From: Mycobacterium sp.
GTDB lineage: Bacteria > Actinomycetota > Actinomycetes > Mycobacteriales > Mycobacteriaceae
DNA: 62,945 bases
Assembly: GCF_025965855.1 (NCBI RefSeq)
Contig: NZ_JAOPWB010000274.1
Span: 1 to 62,945, forward strand
Direction: 5' to 3'
Shown: piece by piece, positions 46,191 through 56,268 of the stretch
Layout of the letters: each line of letters starts with the position of its first letter
Numbering within the stretch: position 1 is the first letter of the stretch
Translations under genes and position numbers: made by a program
The notes under the pieces: model-generated
Database searches by the model: none
Told to the model about the DNA's origin: nothing
What the model saw: the letters and a program-made list of their open reading frames with translations, nothing else

Positions 46191-46643
46191 GTCCGAAGCT
46201 ACGGCCGCAGTTGGCCGTGCGGTCTCCACGATGACGCTGGTGGCCTTGACGACGGCCACGGCGACGCTGCCGGGCCGAAGTTTCAGCTCGTCGGCGGCCG
46301 CGGTGCTCATCAGCGAGATCACGGTGTGGGGACCGCACTGCATCTCGACCTGGGTCATCACCGTGTCGCTGATCACCCTCGTGACCAGGCCGACGAACCG
46401 GTTGCGGGCCGAGCTGCCGATGCTCAGCGGATCCGGTGGCGGGGCGGGTGCGTTGGTCCGGGAGAACTCGGCCAGATCCTCGCTCGCGATGACCTTGCGC
46501 CCCGCCGCGTCGTGACCGACCGACAAAGTGCCTTGGTTGATCCAGCGGCGGACCGTGTCGTCGCTGACTCCCAGCAGTTCAGCCGCCTGACGAATGCGCA
46601 GGTTCGGCACGGTTTCGATCGTAACTGATATTTGGCTGGGCAT
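46188..46643 (-). CDS. HTH regulator with molbindin-type TOBE domain, 151 aa
   Basis: The N-terminal MerR/excisionase-like helix-turn-helix (LRIRQAAELLGVSDDTVRRW INQGTLSVG, residues about 14-42) is joined by a Pro-rich linker to a single TOBE/Mop domain (SARNRFVGLVTRVISDTVMT; VVKATSVIVETARPTAA). The Mop part has the VISLMSTAAADELKLRPG pattern of molybdate- or tungstate-binding proteins. It is probably a metal-oxyanion-responsive regulator. ATG 46643 is preferred over ATG 46655; further upstream in-frame sequence is not protein-like. In M. tuberculosis the corresponding place holds a PE/PPE pair. Confidence 0.85.
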   Translation of the reverse strand: MPSQISVTIETVPNLRIRQAAELLGVSDDTVRRWINQGTLSVGHDAAGRKVIASEDLAEFSRTNAPAPPPDPLSIGSSARNRFVGLVTRVISDTVMTQVEMQCGPHTVISLMSTAAADELKLRPGSVAVAVVKATSVIVETARPTAAVASD

Positions 46644-47066
46644 TAGCTGAAACATCGCTGCGTAAACGCCGCCGACCTGGCACTTGACCGCGGGCGCGAC
46701 ACGCGCGACGCACGATGAAAAATCTCGTGATCCCCGGCACCCGGGCGTGGGGCCGTTCGCCGTGGGCGTCCGCCGCGTCCGCGGCCGCCCCGCCCCGCGC
46801 TGACACGAGAGCCCAAAACCACTGGTAGAACCCCCTATTCGGGGCCGCGGGAAGGCGGCGCCACCGTCGAAACGGGGCTGCGTACGGGCCGTCCCGGCGA
46901 TGCCCCGGCGGGTTAGCCCGGGGGCCCACGCTGCACATTTGCACAATTAACGAGGGGGTCGGATTAGATTTCGTCAGGAAGCCTGAGTACGGTCATCTCC
47001 GCTGGCTGAAGTACCCGGCAGAGACAAAACGAGATCGATTATCGATTGATCAGATACGGAGGAATC
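46644..47066. other. Long divergent intergenic region before mihF
   Basis: 423 nt without a convincing gene, although very GC-rich open frames cross it by chance. Near its right end, TTGCAC (46939-46944) and TAGATT (46965-46970) could form a promoter for mihF, with a spacer about two bases too long. That would leave a leader of about 90 nt. No known riboswitch or sRNA could be recognised in it. Confidence 0.4.
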
Positions 47067-47381
47067 GTGGCCCTTCCCCAGTTGACCGACGAGCAGCGCG
47101 CGGCCGCGTTGGAGAAGGCGGCTGCCGCACGTCGAGCGCGAGCAGAGCTCAAAGATCGGCTCAAGCGCGGTGGCACCAACCTCACCCAGGTGCTCAAGGA
47201 CGCCGAAAGCGATGAAGTCCTCGGCAAGATGAAGGTGTCTGCGCTGCTCGAGGCCTTGCCGAAGGTGGGCAAGGTCAAGGCGCAGGAGATCATGACCGAG
47301 CTGGAAATCGCTCCCACCCGCCGCCTGCGCGGCCTCGGGGACCGGCAGCGCAAGGCCCTGCTGGAAAAGTTCGGCTCCTAA
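47067..47381 (+). CDS. mihF: Mycobacterial integration host factor
   Basis: 104-aa nucleoid-associated protein of the actinobacterial IHF family, essential in mycobacteria and required as host factor for phage L5 integration. The basic N-terminal helices ([29 protein letters not shown]) and the helix-two-turn-helix region ([40 protein letters not shown]) are complete. The GTG at 47067 with GGAGGA at 47058-47063 gives the experimentally accepted short form. It is the first gene of mihF-gmk-rpoZ-coaBC. Confidence 0.96.
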   Translation: MALPQLTDEQRAAALEKAAAARRARAELKDRLKRGGTNLTQVLKDAESDEVLGKMKVSALLEALPKVGKVKAQEIMTELEIAPTRRLRGLGDRQRKALLEKFGS

Positions 47382-47440
47382 ACCGAAACCGCGACCATGC
47401 AGGCCGAATGGCCTGTGGGGGCACCGACCCGGGAGCGCCA

Positions 47441-48064
47441 GTGACCGGCGGGGGGCCGGACGTTGCACGGGGGGCACGCCCTGAGCCAACGGGCAGGGGG
47501 CGTGTGGTCGTGCTGTCCGGTCCCTCCGCGGTCGGCAAGTCGACGGTGGTCCGGTGTCTGCGCGAGCGGATCCCCAACCTGCAGTTCAGCGTCTCGGCCA
47601 CGACGCGGGCGCCGCGGCCCGGCGAAGTGGACGGCGTCGACTACCACTTCGTCACCCCCGCCCGCTTCCAGCAACTGATCGATGAGGGCGCCCTGCTGGA
47701 GTGGGCCGAGATCCACGGCGGGCTGCACCGGTCGGGCACTCTGGCCGAGCCGGTGCGGGCCGCCACGGTGTCCGGGCTTCCCGTGCTCATCGAGGTCGAC
47801 CTGGCCGGTGCCAGGGCGGTCAAGAAGGCGATGCCCGAGGCGCTCACCGTGTTCCTGGCGCCCCCCAGCTGGGAGGATCTGGAGGCCAGGCTGATCGGGC
47901 GCGGCACCGAGACACCGGAGGCGATACGGCGCCGCCTCGACACCGCCCGCACCGAAATGGCGGCCCAGGACGACTTCGACGAAGTGGTGGTCAACAGTCG
48001 ATTGGAGTCTGCGTGCGCCGAATTGGTATCCTTGCTGGTGGGAACTGCGCCGGGCTCGGCATGA
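47441..48064 (+). CDS. gmk: Guanylate kinase
   Basis: 207-aa nucleoside-monophosphate kinase converting GMP to GDP. Walker A is [13 protein letters not shown] (about residues 26-38). GMP-binding elements are [20 protein letters not shown] and [15 protein letters not shown]. The lid region is [20 protein letters not shown]. The GTG at 47441 gives the usual mycobacterial length; an in-frame ATG at 47408 is also possible. It is followed 81 nt later by rpoZ. Confidence 0.96.
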   Translation: MTGGGPDVARGARPEPTGRGRVVVLSGPSAVGKSTVVRCLRERIPNLQFSVSATTRAPRPGEVDGVDYHFVTPARFQQLIDEGALLEWAEIHGGLHRSGTLAEPVRAATVSGLPVLIEVDLAGARAVKKAMPEALTVFLAPPSWEDLEARLIGRGTETPEAIRRRLDTARTEMAAQDDFDEVVVNSRLESACAELVSLLVGTAPGSA

Positions 48065-48124
48065 ACCGCCTGACCAGACCAGATTCAAGCATCGAAGTTC
48101 TTTAGCCGTTCAGCACGGCTCTAA

Positions 48125-48469
<345 letters not shown>

Positions 48470-48489
48470 CAGGCAGGGCCGGGCGCGCT

Positions 48490-49737
48490 GTGGACAGCAA
48501 GCGGATCGTCGTCGGCGTCTCGGGGGGCATCGCCGCCTACAAGGCATGCACCGTCGTCCGTCAGCTCGCCGAAGCCGGCCACCAGGTCCGCGTCATCCCC
48601 ACCGAATCCGCGCTGCGGTTCGTGGGGGCCGCAACCTTCGAGGCGCTGTCGGGCCAGCCGGTGCGCACCGGCGTCTTCGACGACGTGCCCGAGGTGCCGC
48701 ACGTCCAGCTCGGCAAGCAGGCCGACCTGGTCCTCGTGGCGCCGGCCACCGCCGACCTGCTGGCCAGGGCAGTCTCCGGCCGGGCCGACGACCTGCTGAC
48801 CGCAACGCTGCTGACCGCCCGATGTCCCGTGCTGTTCGCCCCGGCGATGCACACCGAGATGTGGTTGCACCCGGCCACCGTCGACAACGTGGCCACGCTG
48901 CGGCGCCGCGGGGCCGTGGTGCTCGAACCCGCCTACGGACGGCTCACGGGCACCGACAGCGGTGCCGGAAGGCTGCCCGAGGCCGAAGAGATCACCACCC
49001 TGGCCCAGCTGCTACTGGAGCGCCACGACGCGCTGCCCTACGACCTTGCCGGCCGCCGGGTGCTGGTCACCGCCGGCGGCACCCGCGAACCGATCGACCC
49101 GGTGCGCTTCATCGGCAACCGCAGCTCCGGCAAGCAGGGCTATGCGGTGGCGCGGGTCGCCGCCCAGCGCGGCGCCGAGGTCACCCTGATCGCCGGGCAC
49201 ACCGCCGGGCTGATCGACCCCGCCGGCGTCAACGTGGTGCAGGTCAGCTCGGCGCAGCAACTCGGCGAGGCGGTATCCAAGCACGCTCCCGAGTCGGACG
49301 TGCTGGTCATGGCGGCGGCCGTCGCCGACTTTCGGCCCGCGCAGGTTGCCACCGCGAAGATCAAAAAGGGCCCCGACATCCAGGAAGAGCCGACGATCGG
49401 GCTGGTCCGCAACGACGACGTGCTGGCCGGCGCGGTGCGGGCCCGCGCGCACGGGCAGCTGCCCAACATGCGGGCCATCGTGGGTTTTGCCGCCGAGACC
49501 GGCGACGCCAACGGCGATGTGTTGTTCCACGCGCGAGAAAAGCTGCGGCGCAAGGGCTGTGACCTCTTGGTCGTCAACGCCGTCGGCGACAACAGGGCAT
49601 TCGAGGTGGACAGCAACGACGGCTGGCTGCTGGCTTCCGACGGCACCGAGTCGGCGCTTCCGCACGGCTCCAAGACGCTTATGGCCAGTCGTATCGTGGA
49701 TGCGATAGTCGCGTTCCTGCACGGCCACAGCGGGTAG
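48490..49737 (+). CDS. coaBC: Phosphopantothenoylcysteine decarboxylase/phosphopantothenate-cysteine ligase
   Basis: 415-aa bifunctional CoA-pathway enzyme (also called dfp). The N-terminal flavin-dependent CoaC domain starts RIVVGVSGGIAAYKACTVVR and has LVLVAPATADLLAR and the PAMHTEMW active-site stretch. The C-terminal CoaB ligase domain starts LAGRRVLVTAGGTREPIDPV, with FIGNRSSGKQGYAVA, MAAAVADFRPA and KIKKGPDI. It starts GTG, 20 nt after rpoZ. A palindrome follows the stop. Confidence 0.97.
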   Translation: MDSKRIVVGVSGGIAAYKACTVVRQLAEAGHQVRVIPTESALRFVGAATFEALSGQPVRTGVFDDVPEVPHVQLGKQADLVLVAPATADLLARAVSGRADDLLTATLLTARCPVLFAPAMHTEMWLHPATVDNVATLRRRGAVVLEPAYGRLTGTDSGAGRLPEAEEITTLAQLLLERHDALPYDLAGRRVLVTAGGTREPIDPVRFIGNRSSGKQGYAVARVAAQRGAEVTLIAGHTAGLIDPAGVNVVQVSSAQQLGEAVSKHAPESDVLVMAAAVADFRPAQVATAKIKKGPDIQEEPTIGLVRNDDVLAGAVRARAHGQLPNMRAIVGFAAETGDANGDVLFHAREKLRRKGCDLLVVNAVGDNRAFEVDSNDGWLLASDGTESALPHGSKTLMASRIVDAIVAFLHGHSG

Positions 49738-49755
49738 AAGGGTTTGTTTCGCTAC

Positions 49756-49773
49756 GGCGCCCGCGCGGGCGCC
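49756..49773. terminator. Candidate terminator hairpin after coaBC
   Basis: GGCGCCCGCGCGGGCGCC is a perfect 18-bp palindrome 18 nt after the coaBC stop and before the metK promoter. There is no T-run, as is usual for mycobacterial hairpin terminators. Confidence 0.55.
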
Positions 49774-49789
49774 GGATGATGCCAGAAGA

Positions 49790-49795
49790 TATAAT
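49790..49795 (+). promoter_or_regulatory. Consensus -10 box of metK
   Basis: An exact TATAAT is seen in otherwise GC-rich DNA, 33 nt before the GTG of metK. The transcript would start near 49802 with a leader of about 25 nt, too short for a SAM riboswitch. A GGAAGGA Shine-Dalgarno lies at about 49812-49818. No good -35 box is visible. Confidence 0.65.
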
Positions 49796-49827
49796 TCGAC
49801 TAACTAACTATTGGAAGGATCGGGACT

Positions 49828-51039
<1,212 letters not shown>

Positions 51040-51045
51040 CGCCCG

Positions 51046-51621
51046 TCAGCTTTGGATGCTCGATGGCAGCGGGTGATCGTCGTTGAGCGCGGGCAGGCCG
51101 TCGATGCTGTGCCGGTTGCGAGCGACGAGGCGAGTGAATCGGTCTTCGGACGCCTTGTCGTGATGCGCTTCGAGCACCGGCCGTTCGCCGACCAGCTCGT
51201 AGTACGGCACCGCGAACCCGCACGCGTCGGCGATCCGCTCGAGGCCGATCACGATGACGGCACGGATGCCCGCACGCTGAGCCCCGAAATGCGTTAGCAG
51301 CCCGGTGAATTCGGCGTCGTCCGGGCAAACGACCCGCCCGGTGCCAAACAGCCGCAAAATCCGCGAGTTGCGCGTGAACGAGCAGAACATGATGGTGATC
51401 CGGCCGTTGTCACGCAGGTGGGCGATCGTTTCGACACCGCTGCCGAACAGGTCGAGATAGGCGACGGTGTGATCGTCCAGCACCGCGAAGGTGTCACGAT
51501 AACCCTTGGGGGAGAGGTTGATTCGGCCCCCTCCGGAGGGGGCGGTGGCAACGAAGAACATGGCCTGATCTCCGATGAAGTCTCGGAGCGACTGGTCGAT
51601 ACTCGAAAACTCTTTTGCCAC
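51046..51621 (-). CDS. PNPOx-fold flavin/F420-type protein, 191 aa
   Basis: Split-barrel protein of the pyridoxamine 5'-phosphate oxidase-like family. Recognisable parts are FFVATAPSGGGRINLSPKGY RDTFAVLDDHTVAYLDLFGSG near residues 20-62, and RDNGRITIMFCSFTRNSRIL RLFGTGRVV near 70-98. The remainder holds a tail with ACGFAVPYYELVGERP. Such proteins bind FMN, F420 or haem and may reduce small compounds; no specific substrate can be inferred. It lies downstream of alkB (30-nt gap, same strand). Confidence 0.82.
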   Translation of the reverse strand: MAKEFSSIDQSLRDFIGDQAMFFVATAPSGGGRINLSPKGYRDTFAVLDDHTVAYLDLFGSGVETIAHLRDNGRITIMFCSFTRNSRILRLFGTGRVVCPDDAEFTGLLTHFGAQRAGIRAVIVIGLERIADACGFAVPYYELVGERPVLEAHHDKASEDRFTRLVARNRHSIDGLPALNDDHPLPSSIQS

Positions 51622-51651
51622 GTCTGAAAGCGTAGCCTCGCCGAGGGACGG

Positions 51652-52866
51652 TTACCGTTGCGGCTTGAGTGCGGCCAACCGGTTGTCGTGCCTATAGAAG
51701 TCGGCTACCCGCGGGTCCATGGTCCGGCGCCACAACGGCGGGACCAACGCCAGCAGCAGCATGGCGCTGTAGCCGCACGGGAGTTGGGGAGCCCCGTCGA
51801 CGTGGCGCAGCACCTGGTAGGGCCGAAGCGGGTTGGCGTGGTGGTCGGAATGCCGTTGCAGGTGAAAAAGAAGGATATTGGTGAGTAGCGTGCTGCTGTT
51901 CCAGCTGTGCGCCGGCCGCACCCGTTCGTAGCGGCCGCTGGGCAGCCGCTGCCGCCGGAGCCCGTAATGCTCCATGTAATTGACCGTTTCGAGCAGGCAG
52001 AAGCCGATGATCGCCTGCCCGGCCAGCCACGGCAGTACGACCGCGCCAAACCATACCGAAAGCACGGTGAACAACGCGACGCTCAGCAGCCACGCGTTGA
52101 GCACGTCGTTATCTAGCGACCAGCGAGATTTGCCCGTCTTCGCCAACCGGCTGGCTTCCAGATTCCAGGCCGAGCGCACGCCGCCGATCACCGAACGCGG
52201 AATGAAGGCGTAGAGGCTCTCGCCCAGCCGCGCGGTCGCCGGGTCCTCTGCGGTGGCCACCCGCACGTGGTGTCCCCGGTTGTGCTCGACGAAGAAATGC
52301 CCGTAGCAGGTTTGGGCCAGCGCCACCTTGCTCAGGCATCGCTCGGTGCGTTCTCGGGAGTGTCCCAATTCGTGCGCGGCGTTGATGGCGAGGCCGCCGA
52401 TGAGGCCGACCGTCGCCATCAGCCCGACTTTGTCGGCGCGAGTCATTGTGAGCCAGCCACCGCCACTCCACAGCCAGCAGGCGAACAGCAGCGAGAGGTA
52501 CTGATTGGGCAGGTACAGGTAGGTGGCCCTGCGGTAGAACGGGTCGCTCTCCAGCCACGCCAGCACGCTGTCGGACGGATTCTCAGCGTCGGGACCGAGC
52601 ATGTGGTCGACAACGGGGATGACGCCGAACGCCAGGAGCGGACCGGCCCACCAGAGCGCGCCGAACCCGGTGGCCTGTACGCCGAGCCACGCCGCGAAGA
52701 CGAAAGCCGGGACGCCTGCTGCCAGTAGCCAGAGATACCTCCTGGGTTCCTTCCAGCCGACCGCCGGGGCCTGCGCCGGACAGGTCGTGACGCGCGCGGG
52801 CGGCAACGATGGCAAAGGAACCCACAGCCATTCTGAAAGTCTCATTTTCAGCTGCGCGTCCCGCAT
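51652..52866 (-). CDS. alkB: AlkB-type alkane 1-monooxygenase without a local rubredoxin
   Basis: 404-aa integral-membrane non-haem di-iron hydroxylase. Histidine boxes are HELGHS, EHNRGHH and LQRHSDHH, plus the alkane-hydroxylase hallmark NYMEHYGLRRQRLPSGRYER. Several membrane spans surround them (for example YLWLLAAGVPAFVFAAWLGV). It would hydroxylate medium- to long-chain alkanes or related chains using electrons from rubredoxin. No rubredoxin gene and no rubredoxin fusion is present in the window, unlike the alkB-rubA-rubB cluster elsewhere in mycobacteria. An inverted repeat lies just upstream. Confidence 0.92.
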   Translation of the reverse strand: MRDAQLKMRLSEWLWVPLPSLPPARVTTCPAQAPAVGWKEPRRYLWLLAAGVPAFVFAAWLGVQATGFGALWWAGPLLAFGVIPVVDHMLGPDAENPSDSVLAWLESDPFYRRATYLYLPNQYLSLLFACWLWSGGGWLTMTRADKVGLMATVGLIGGLAINAAHELGHSRERTERCLSKVALAQTCYGHFFVEHNRGHHVRVATAEDPATARLGESLYAFIPRSVIGGVRSAWNLEASRLAKTGKSRWSLDNDVLNAWLLSVALFTVLSVWFGAVVLPWLAGQAIIGFCLLETVNYMEHYGLRRQRLPSGRYERVRPAHSWNSSTLLTNILLFHLQRHSDHHANPLRPYQVLRHVDGAPQLPCGYSAMLLLALVPPLWRRTMDPRVADFYRHDNRLAALKPQR

Positions 52867-52887
52867 AGATAAAATTAGCAGGTATCA

Positions 52888-52902
52888 CATACTTCTAGTA
52901 TG
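52888..52902. promoter_or_regulatory. Inverted-repeat operator candidate upstream of alkB
   Basis: CATACT-TCT-AGTATG is a perfect 6+3+6 inverted repeat 21 bp before the alkB ATG. On the minus strand a TAATTT hexamer (52877-52872) could be the -10, which would start transcription at the ATG. The position suits a TetR- or AraC-type repressor. The rest of the 272-nt gap to the divergent oxidase gene is AT-rich and holds no gene. Confidence 0.5.
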
Positions 52903-53138
52903 GTTATGCCTAAGTTAGATGAGTCAGAATTTTCCATGGCAGCTCCCCTCCCTACTGCATGTCATGTGTGGGAAAGGGTATGGGCCCTCAAGCGGAGATC
53001 GAGAGATTTGACCATATATCGAGTAGTGAGTGCGCCCAGTTCGAGTAGCGGTGCAACATAAGATGCCGTGGAAGGTCATCAAACGGGCGGCGTGTCCGTC
53101 GCCGTGCGACTGAACCCAAGTCACCAAGTGAGGCGTTT

Positions 53139-54758
53139 ATGGCCTTCTCGCGGAGGAGTTTTCTGGGTGGCGTCGCCGGGGTTGCCGCAGGCGCCCTAGG
53201 TGCCGGCATCATCGAACTGGACAGTCGCCGCGATCAAGCTGACCTACGACCGCACTACCGGGCCATCGTGATCGGTAGCGGGTATGGCGGCGGGGTGACG
53301 GCGCTGCGGCTGGGCCAAGCAGGCATTCAGACCCTGATTCTGGAGAAGGGCAGGCGGTGGGATGCCCCCGACAGCGACGGCAAACGCTTCTCCCGCATGC
53401 TGCCCGCCGACAACCGCGCCGGCTGGTTCACGTCCGTCCCGCCGAGCCTGGTGCCGTCGTATCGAGGCGTGTCGATGGCAGAGGCGGCCAAGCATGCGCC
53501 GTCGCCGCAGCCGGTCCAGGCCGGGATCTGCGAGAAGGTCGTCCATGGCGCGCATGCGGTGTTTCGTGGAACGGCCGTCGGGGGAGGATCGATGGTCAAC
53601 GCCGCGATCGCGGCGATTCCCACCCCGGCTCAGGTTCGCGCCGCCTTCCCGGACATCGACCCCGCGGCATTCCTGGGCACGTACATCGAACGTGCCAAGA
53701 CCATGCTGCGGATCAGCTACCGCGACATGGACTGGTTCGAGCGCACCCCCTGGTTCCAATACGCCAGGGTGGGCCGGCAGTACGCGGACGCGGCCGGCTA
53801 CCGCGTCGACTACAACGGCAGCGCCTATTCGTTCGACTACATGAAACAGGAAGAGGCCGAACAGGTTCCACGTTCGGCGCTGAATTTCGAGCAGCAGTAC
53901 GGGAACAACTACGGCAGGGTCGGCAGCATTGACCAGACATACATCGCGGCCGCGCTGGCCACGGGCAAGGTCACCCTCAAGCCGCTGACCGAGGTTACCG
54001 GTATCCGGCGCGAGCGTTCCGGCGAATTCGTGGTCTCGATCCGCGAGATCGACCGGTTCGGCAGGGAGGTCACCCGCGCCGAAGTCGGCTGTGACGAGCT
54101 GCATCTGACCGCCGGGGTGCTCGGTACCAACGAACTCCTGCTGCGCGCCCGCGATACGGGGACGTTGCCGAACCTGAGCGACGAGATCGGCCGCGGATAC
54201 GGAAACAACGGAGACATCATGGTCGCTCACATGCTGGGGGCCGGCGATCCCGCGGGCACGCAGCAATCCCTGATGGGAATGATCAACCTCGACGGCCGGG
54301 ACGATCCGGACAACCCCGTATACGCCAGCATGTTCTCGCTTCCCCTTCCGGTGGAGACGTTCGCGTTGGGCTACTACGTGATGGTGCGCACCGGGGACCG
54401 TGCCGACATCACCTACAACCGCGCCAAGGACTCGATCATCATCGACTGGCCGGGCGGTCATACCGACCACTTGCGCGAGAAGGCGAAGCTGGTGTTGGAC
54501 AAGGTGACCCACGCCAACGGCGTCGACTATCGCGACGACCTCTTCGAAGGAAATGCCTTCGCGCCCCACACCGTTCATCCGATGGGCGGCGTCGTGAGGG
54601 GCAGGGCCACCGACGGCTACGGCAGGGTGAAAGGGTACGACAAGCTTTACGTCAACGACGCGTCACTGCTCCCCGGTTACCTGGGCTGCAACCCCTTCAT
54701 GTCCATCACCGCGCTCGCGGAACGCAACATCGAAGGAATCCTGCAGGGACGCAGGTGA
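53139..54758 (+). CDS. Class I (GMC-family) cholesterol/3-hydroxysteroid oxidase, Tat-exported
   Basis: 539 aa. The twin-arginine signal is FSRRSFLGGVAGVAAGALGA (residues 3-22). The FAD loop is AIVIGSGYGGGVTALRLGQA, and GGGSMVNAAIAAIP follows. The sequence tracks the Streptomyces/Brevibacterium ChoA type: VPRSALNFEQQYGNN, DQTYIAAALATGKVT, RARDTGTLPNLSDEIGRG. The expected active-site residues are present: Glu in PLPVETFALGYY, His in VHPMGGVVRG and Asn in LGCNPFMSITALAERN. It would oxidise 3-beta-hydroxysterols to 3-keto steroids with O2. The known mycobacterial ChoD is a different subgroup. It is divergent from alkB. Confidence 0.88.
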   Translation: MAFSRRSFLGGVAGVAAGALGAGIIELDSRRDQADLRPHYRAIVIGSGYGGGVTALRLGQAGIQTLILEKGRRWDAPDSDGKRFSRMLPADNRAGWFTSVPPSLVPSYRGVSMAEAAKHAPSPQPVQAGICEKVVHGAHAVFRGTAVGGGSMVNAAIAAIPTPAQVRAAFPDIDPAAFLGTYIERAKTMLRISYRDMDWFERTPWFQYARVGRQYADAAGYRVDYNGSAYSFDYMKQEEAEQVPRSALNFEQQYGNNYGRVGSIDQTYIAAALATGKVTLKPLTEVTGIRRERSGEFVVSIREIDRFGREVTRAEVGCDELHLTAGVLGTNELLLRARDTGTLPNLSDEIGRGYGNNGDIMVAHMLGAGDPAGTQQSLMGMINLDGRDDPDNPVYASMFSLPLPVETFALGYYVMVRTGDRADITYNRAKDSIIIDWPGGHTDHLREKAKLVLDKVTHANGVDYRDDLFEGNAFAPHTVHPMGGVVRGRATDGYGRVKGYDKLYVNDASLLPGYLGCNPFMSITALAERNIEGILQGRR

Positions 54759-54759
54759 C

Positions 54760-56268
54760 TTACCCGCTGAATCGGTAGTCGTCGAGATGGAACCGCCGAC
54801 TGCGCCAGTAGGCCTCCAGCGTGGTGGTCGGGCGAAGCGGCACGTCGCCGTTCTTGTCAAAATAGTAGCTGTTGGCCAGCCGGCAACTGTCCTGCCAGAA
54901 GACCTGCCGGTGCCGCTTGCGCATCATCTCGGCGAAGTACCTCGTGTTGGCCTCCTCGGTCACCTCCACGCGGGTTGCGCCGTCGCGCCGGGCCCGTTTC
55001 AGGCAGCGAACGATGTGGTGGGTTTGGGTCTCGATGAGCGCGAAATACGAAGAGCCGACGTAGCCGTAGGGGCCCATCACGCTGAACATGTTCGGGAAGC
55101 CGGGAACGCTGACGCCCTCGTAGGCCTGTAGCCGGTGCTCGTCCCAGAACTTGCTGAGCATCGTGCCGCCGCTGCCGGTGATCGCAAAGGTCGGCAAGCT
55201 GTCGGTGTCCATCACCTTGAATCCCGTTGCCAGCAGCAGCACATCAATCTCGTGGCTCTCGCCGTCGGTGGTTGCGACCGCCGAGGGCGTGATCTTGTCG
55301 ATCGGCTCGGTGACCAGCCGCACGTTGTCGCGGTTGTACGTGGCCAGGTAGCCGTTGTGGAAGCCGGGTCGTTTGCAACCGACCGCATACCGCGGCGTGA
55401 GTTGCTCGCGCACTCTCGGGTCCTCGACCTGTTGCCGCAGATAGGCGAGTCCGGCCGACTCCATCCTCTTGGCGAGCGGGAACACCGTGAAGTACTGCGC
55501 CGCGACCGGGAAGGTCAGCTCGACGAAGGCCTGGCTGATCAGGCGCTGGACGAGCTTGCCGCCGGGGATCCGCATCGCCCAGCGGGCAGGCGCCGGCAGC
55601 GGGACGTCGAGCTTGGGGAAGCACCAGATCGGGGTGCGCTGAAACACGGTGAGGTGGGAGACGATCGGCGCGATCTCGGGGATGACCTGCACCGCCGAGG
55701 CGCCGGTGCCGATGATTGCGACGCGCTTGCCGGTGAGGTCCTGCCGGTGATCCCAGCGCGCGGTGTGCATGGTGGTGCCGGCGAAGGAGTCCACGCCGTC
55801 GATGTCGGGCAGCTTCGGCACGGTCAGCACGCCGCTGGCGCTGACCAGGAACCGGGCCGTCAGTCCCCCGCAAGCGGGAGGTGCCCCCACCCCACCGGGA
55901 TCGGTCTGCACCCGCCACAGGTGGTTTTCGTCGTCGAACTCGGCGGCCAGCACCTTGGTGTTGAACCGGATCCGCGACCGGATGCCGTATTTGTCGACGC
56001 AGTGTTCGGCATACGCCTTGAGCTCGCGGCCCGGCGCGTAGGTGCGCGACCAGCGCGGGCTCTGCTCGAACGAGTACTGATAGGAAAACGACGGAATGTC
56101 CACGGCGATACCGGGATAGGTGTTCCAGTGCCAGGTGCCCCCAACCCCGTCGCCGGCCTCGATCACGAGGTAGTTGGACAGGCCCGCCCTGTCCAGATTG
56201 ATCGCGGCGCCGATGCCGGAGAATCCGGCGCCGACGATCAGGGTCTCGTACTCGGGGGTGATGCTCAT
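54760..56268 (-). CDS. Flavin-containing Baeyer-Villiger-type monooxygenase (Rv1393c-like) with an in-frame repeat insertion
   Basis: 502-aa FAD/NADPH monooxygenase. The FAD loop is LIVGAGFSGIGAAINLDRAG, the BVMO fingerprint FxGxxxHxxxW is FAGTTMHTARW (about residues 160-170), and the NADPH loop is VAIIGTGASAVQVIPEIAP. It probably oxidises ketones or sulfides; the substrate is unknown. About residues 124-137 ([12 protein letters not shown]) are encoded by a copy of the small palindromic repeat and have no place in the fold's normal sequence. They add some 10 residues compared with the remembered M. tuberculosis length. It overlaps the CYP132 gene by 4 nt. Confidence 0.92.
   Translation of the reverse strand: MSITPEYETLIVGAGFSGIGAAINLDRAGLSNYLVIEAGDGVGGTWHWNTYPGIAVDIPSFSYQYSFEQSPRWSRTYAPGRELKAYAEHCVDKYGIRSRIRFNTKVLAAEFDDENHLWRVQTDPGGVGAPPACGGLTARFLVSASGVLTVPKLPDIDGVDSFAGTTMHTARWDHRQDLTGKRVAIIGTGASAVQVIPEIAPIVSHLTVFQRTPIWCFPKLDVPLPAPARWAMRIPGGKLVQRLISQAFVELTFPVAAQYFTVFPLAKRMESAGLAYLRQQVEDPRVREQLTPRYAVGCKRPGFHNGYLATYNRDNVRLVTEPIDKITPSAVATTDGESHEIDVLLLATGFKVMDTDSLPTFAITGSGGTMLSKFWDEHRLQAYEGVSVPGFPNMFSVMGPYGYVGSSYFALIETQTHHIVRCLKRARRDGATRVEVTEEANTRYFAEMMRKRHRQVFWQDSCRLANSYYFDKNGDVPLRPTTTLEAYWRSRRFHLDDYRFSG
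55863..55890 (-). repeat. Small G-rich palindromic repeat inside the monooxygenase gene
   Basis: On the minus strand it reads GTGGGGGCACCTCCCGCTTG followed by CGGGGGAC, matching the element at 41785-41815. It keeps the reading frame and encodes VGAPPACGG. It appears to be an insertion into a surface loop between the FAD-domain strands. Confidence 0.75.

Noticed and set aside
46656..46946. N-terminal extension of the HTH-TOBE regulator to 252 residues
   Set aside because: The added 100 residues are Arg/Pro/Gly-rich without structure, and the HTH begins only after the ATGs at 46655 and 46643.
49741..49827. SAM riboswitch before metK
   Set aside because: The -10 TATAAT leaves a leader of about 25 nt, too short for any known SAM aptamer.
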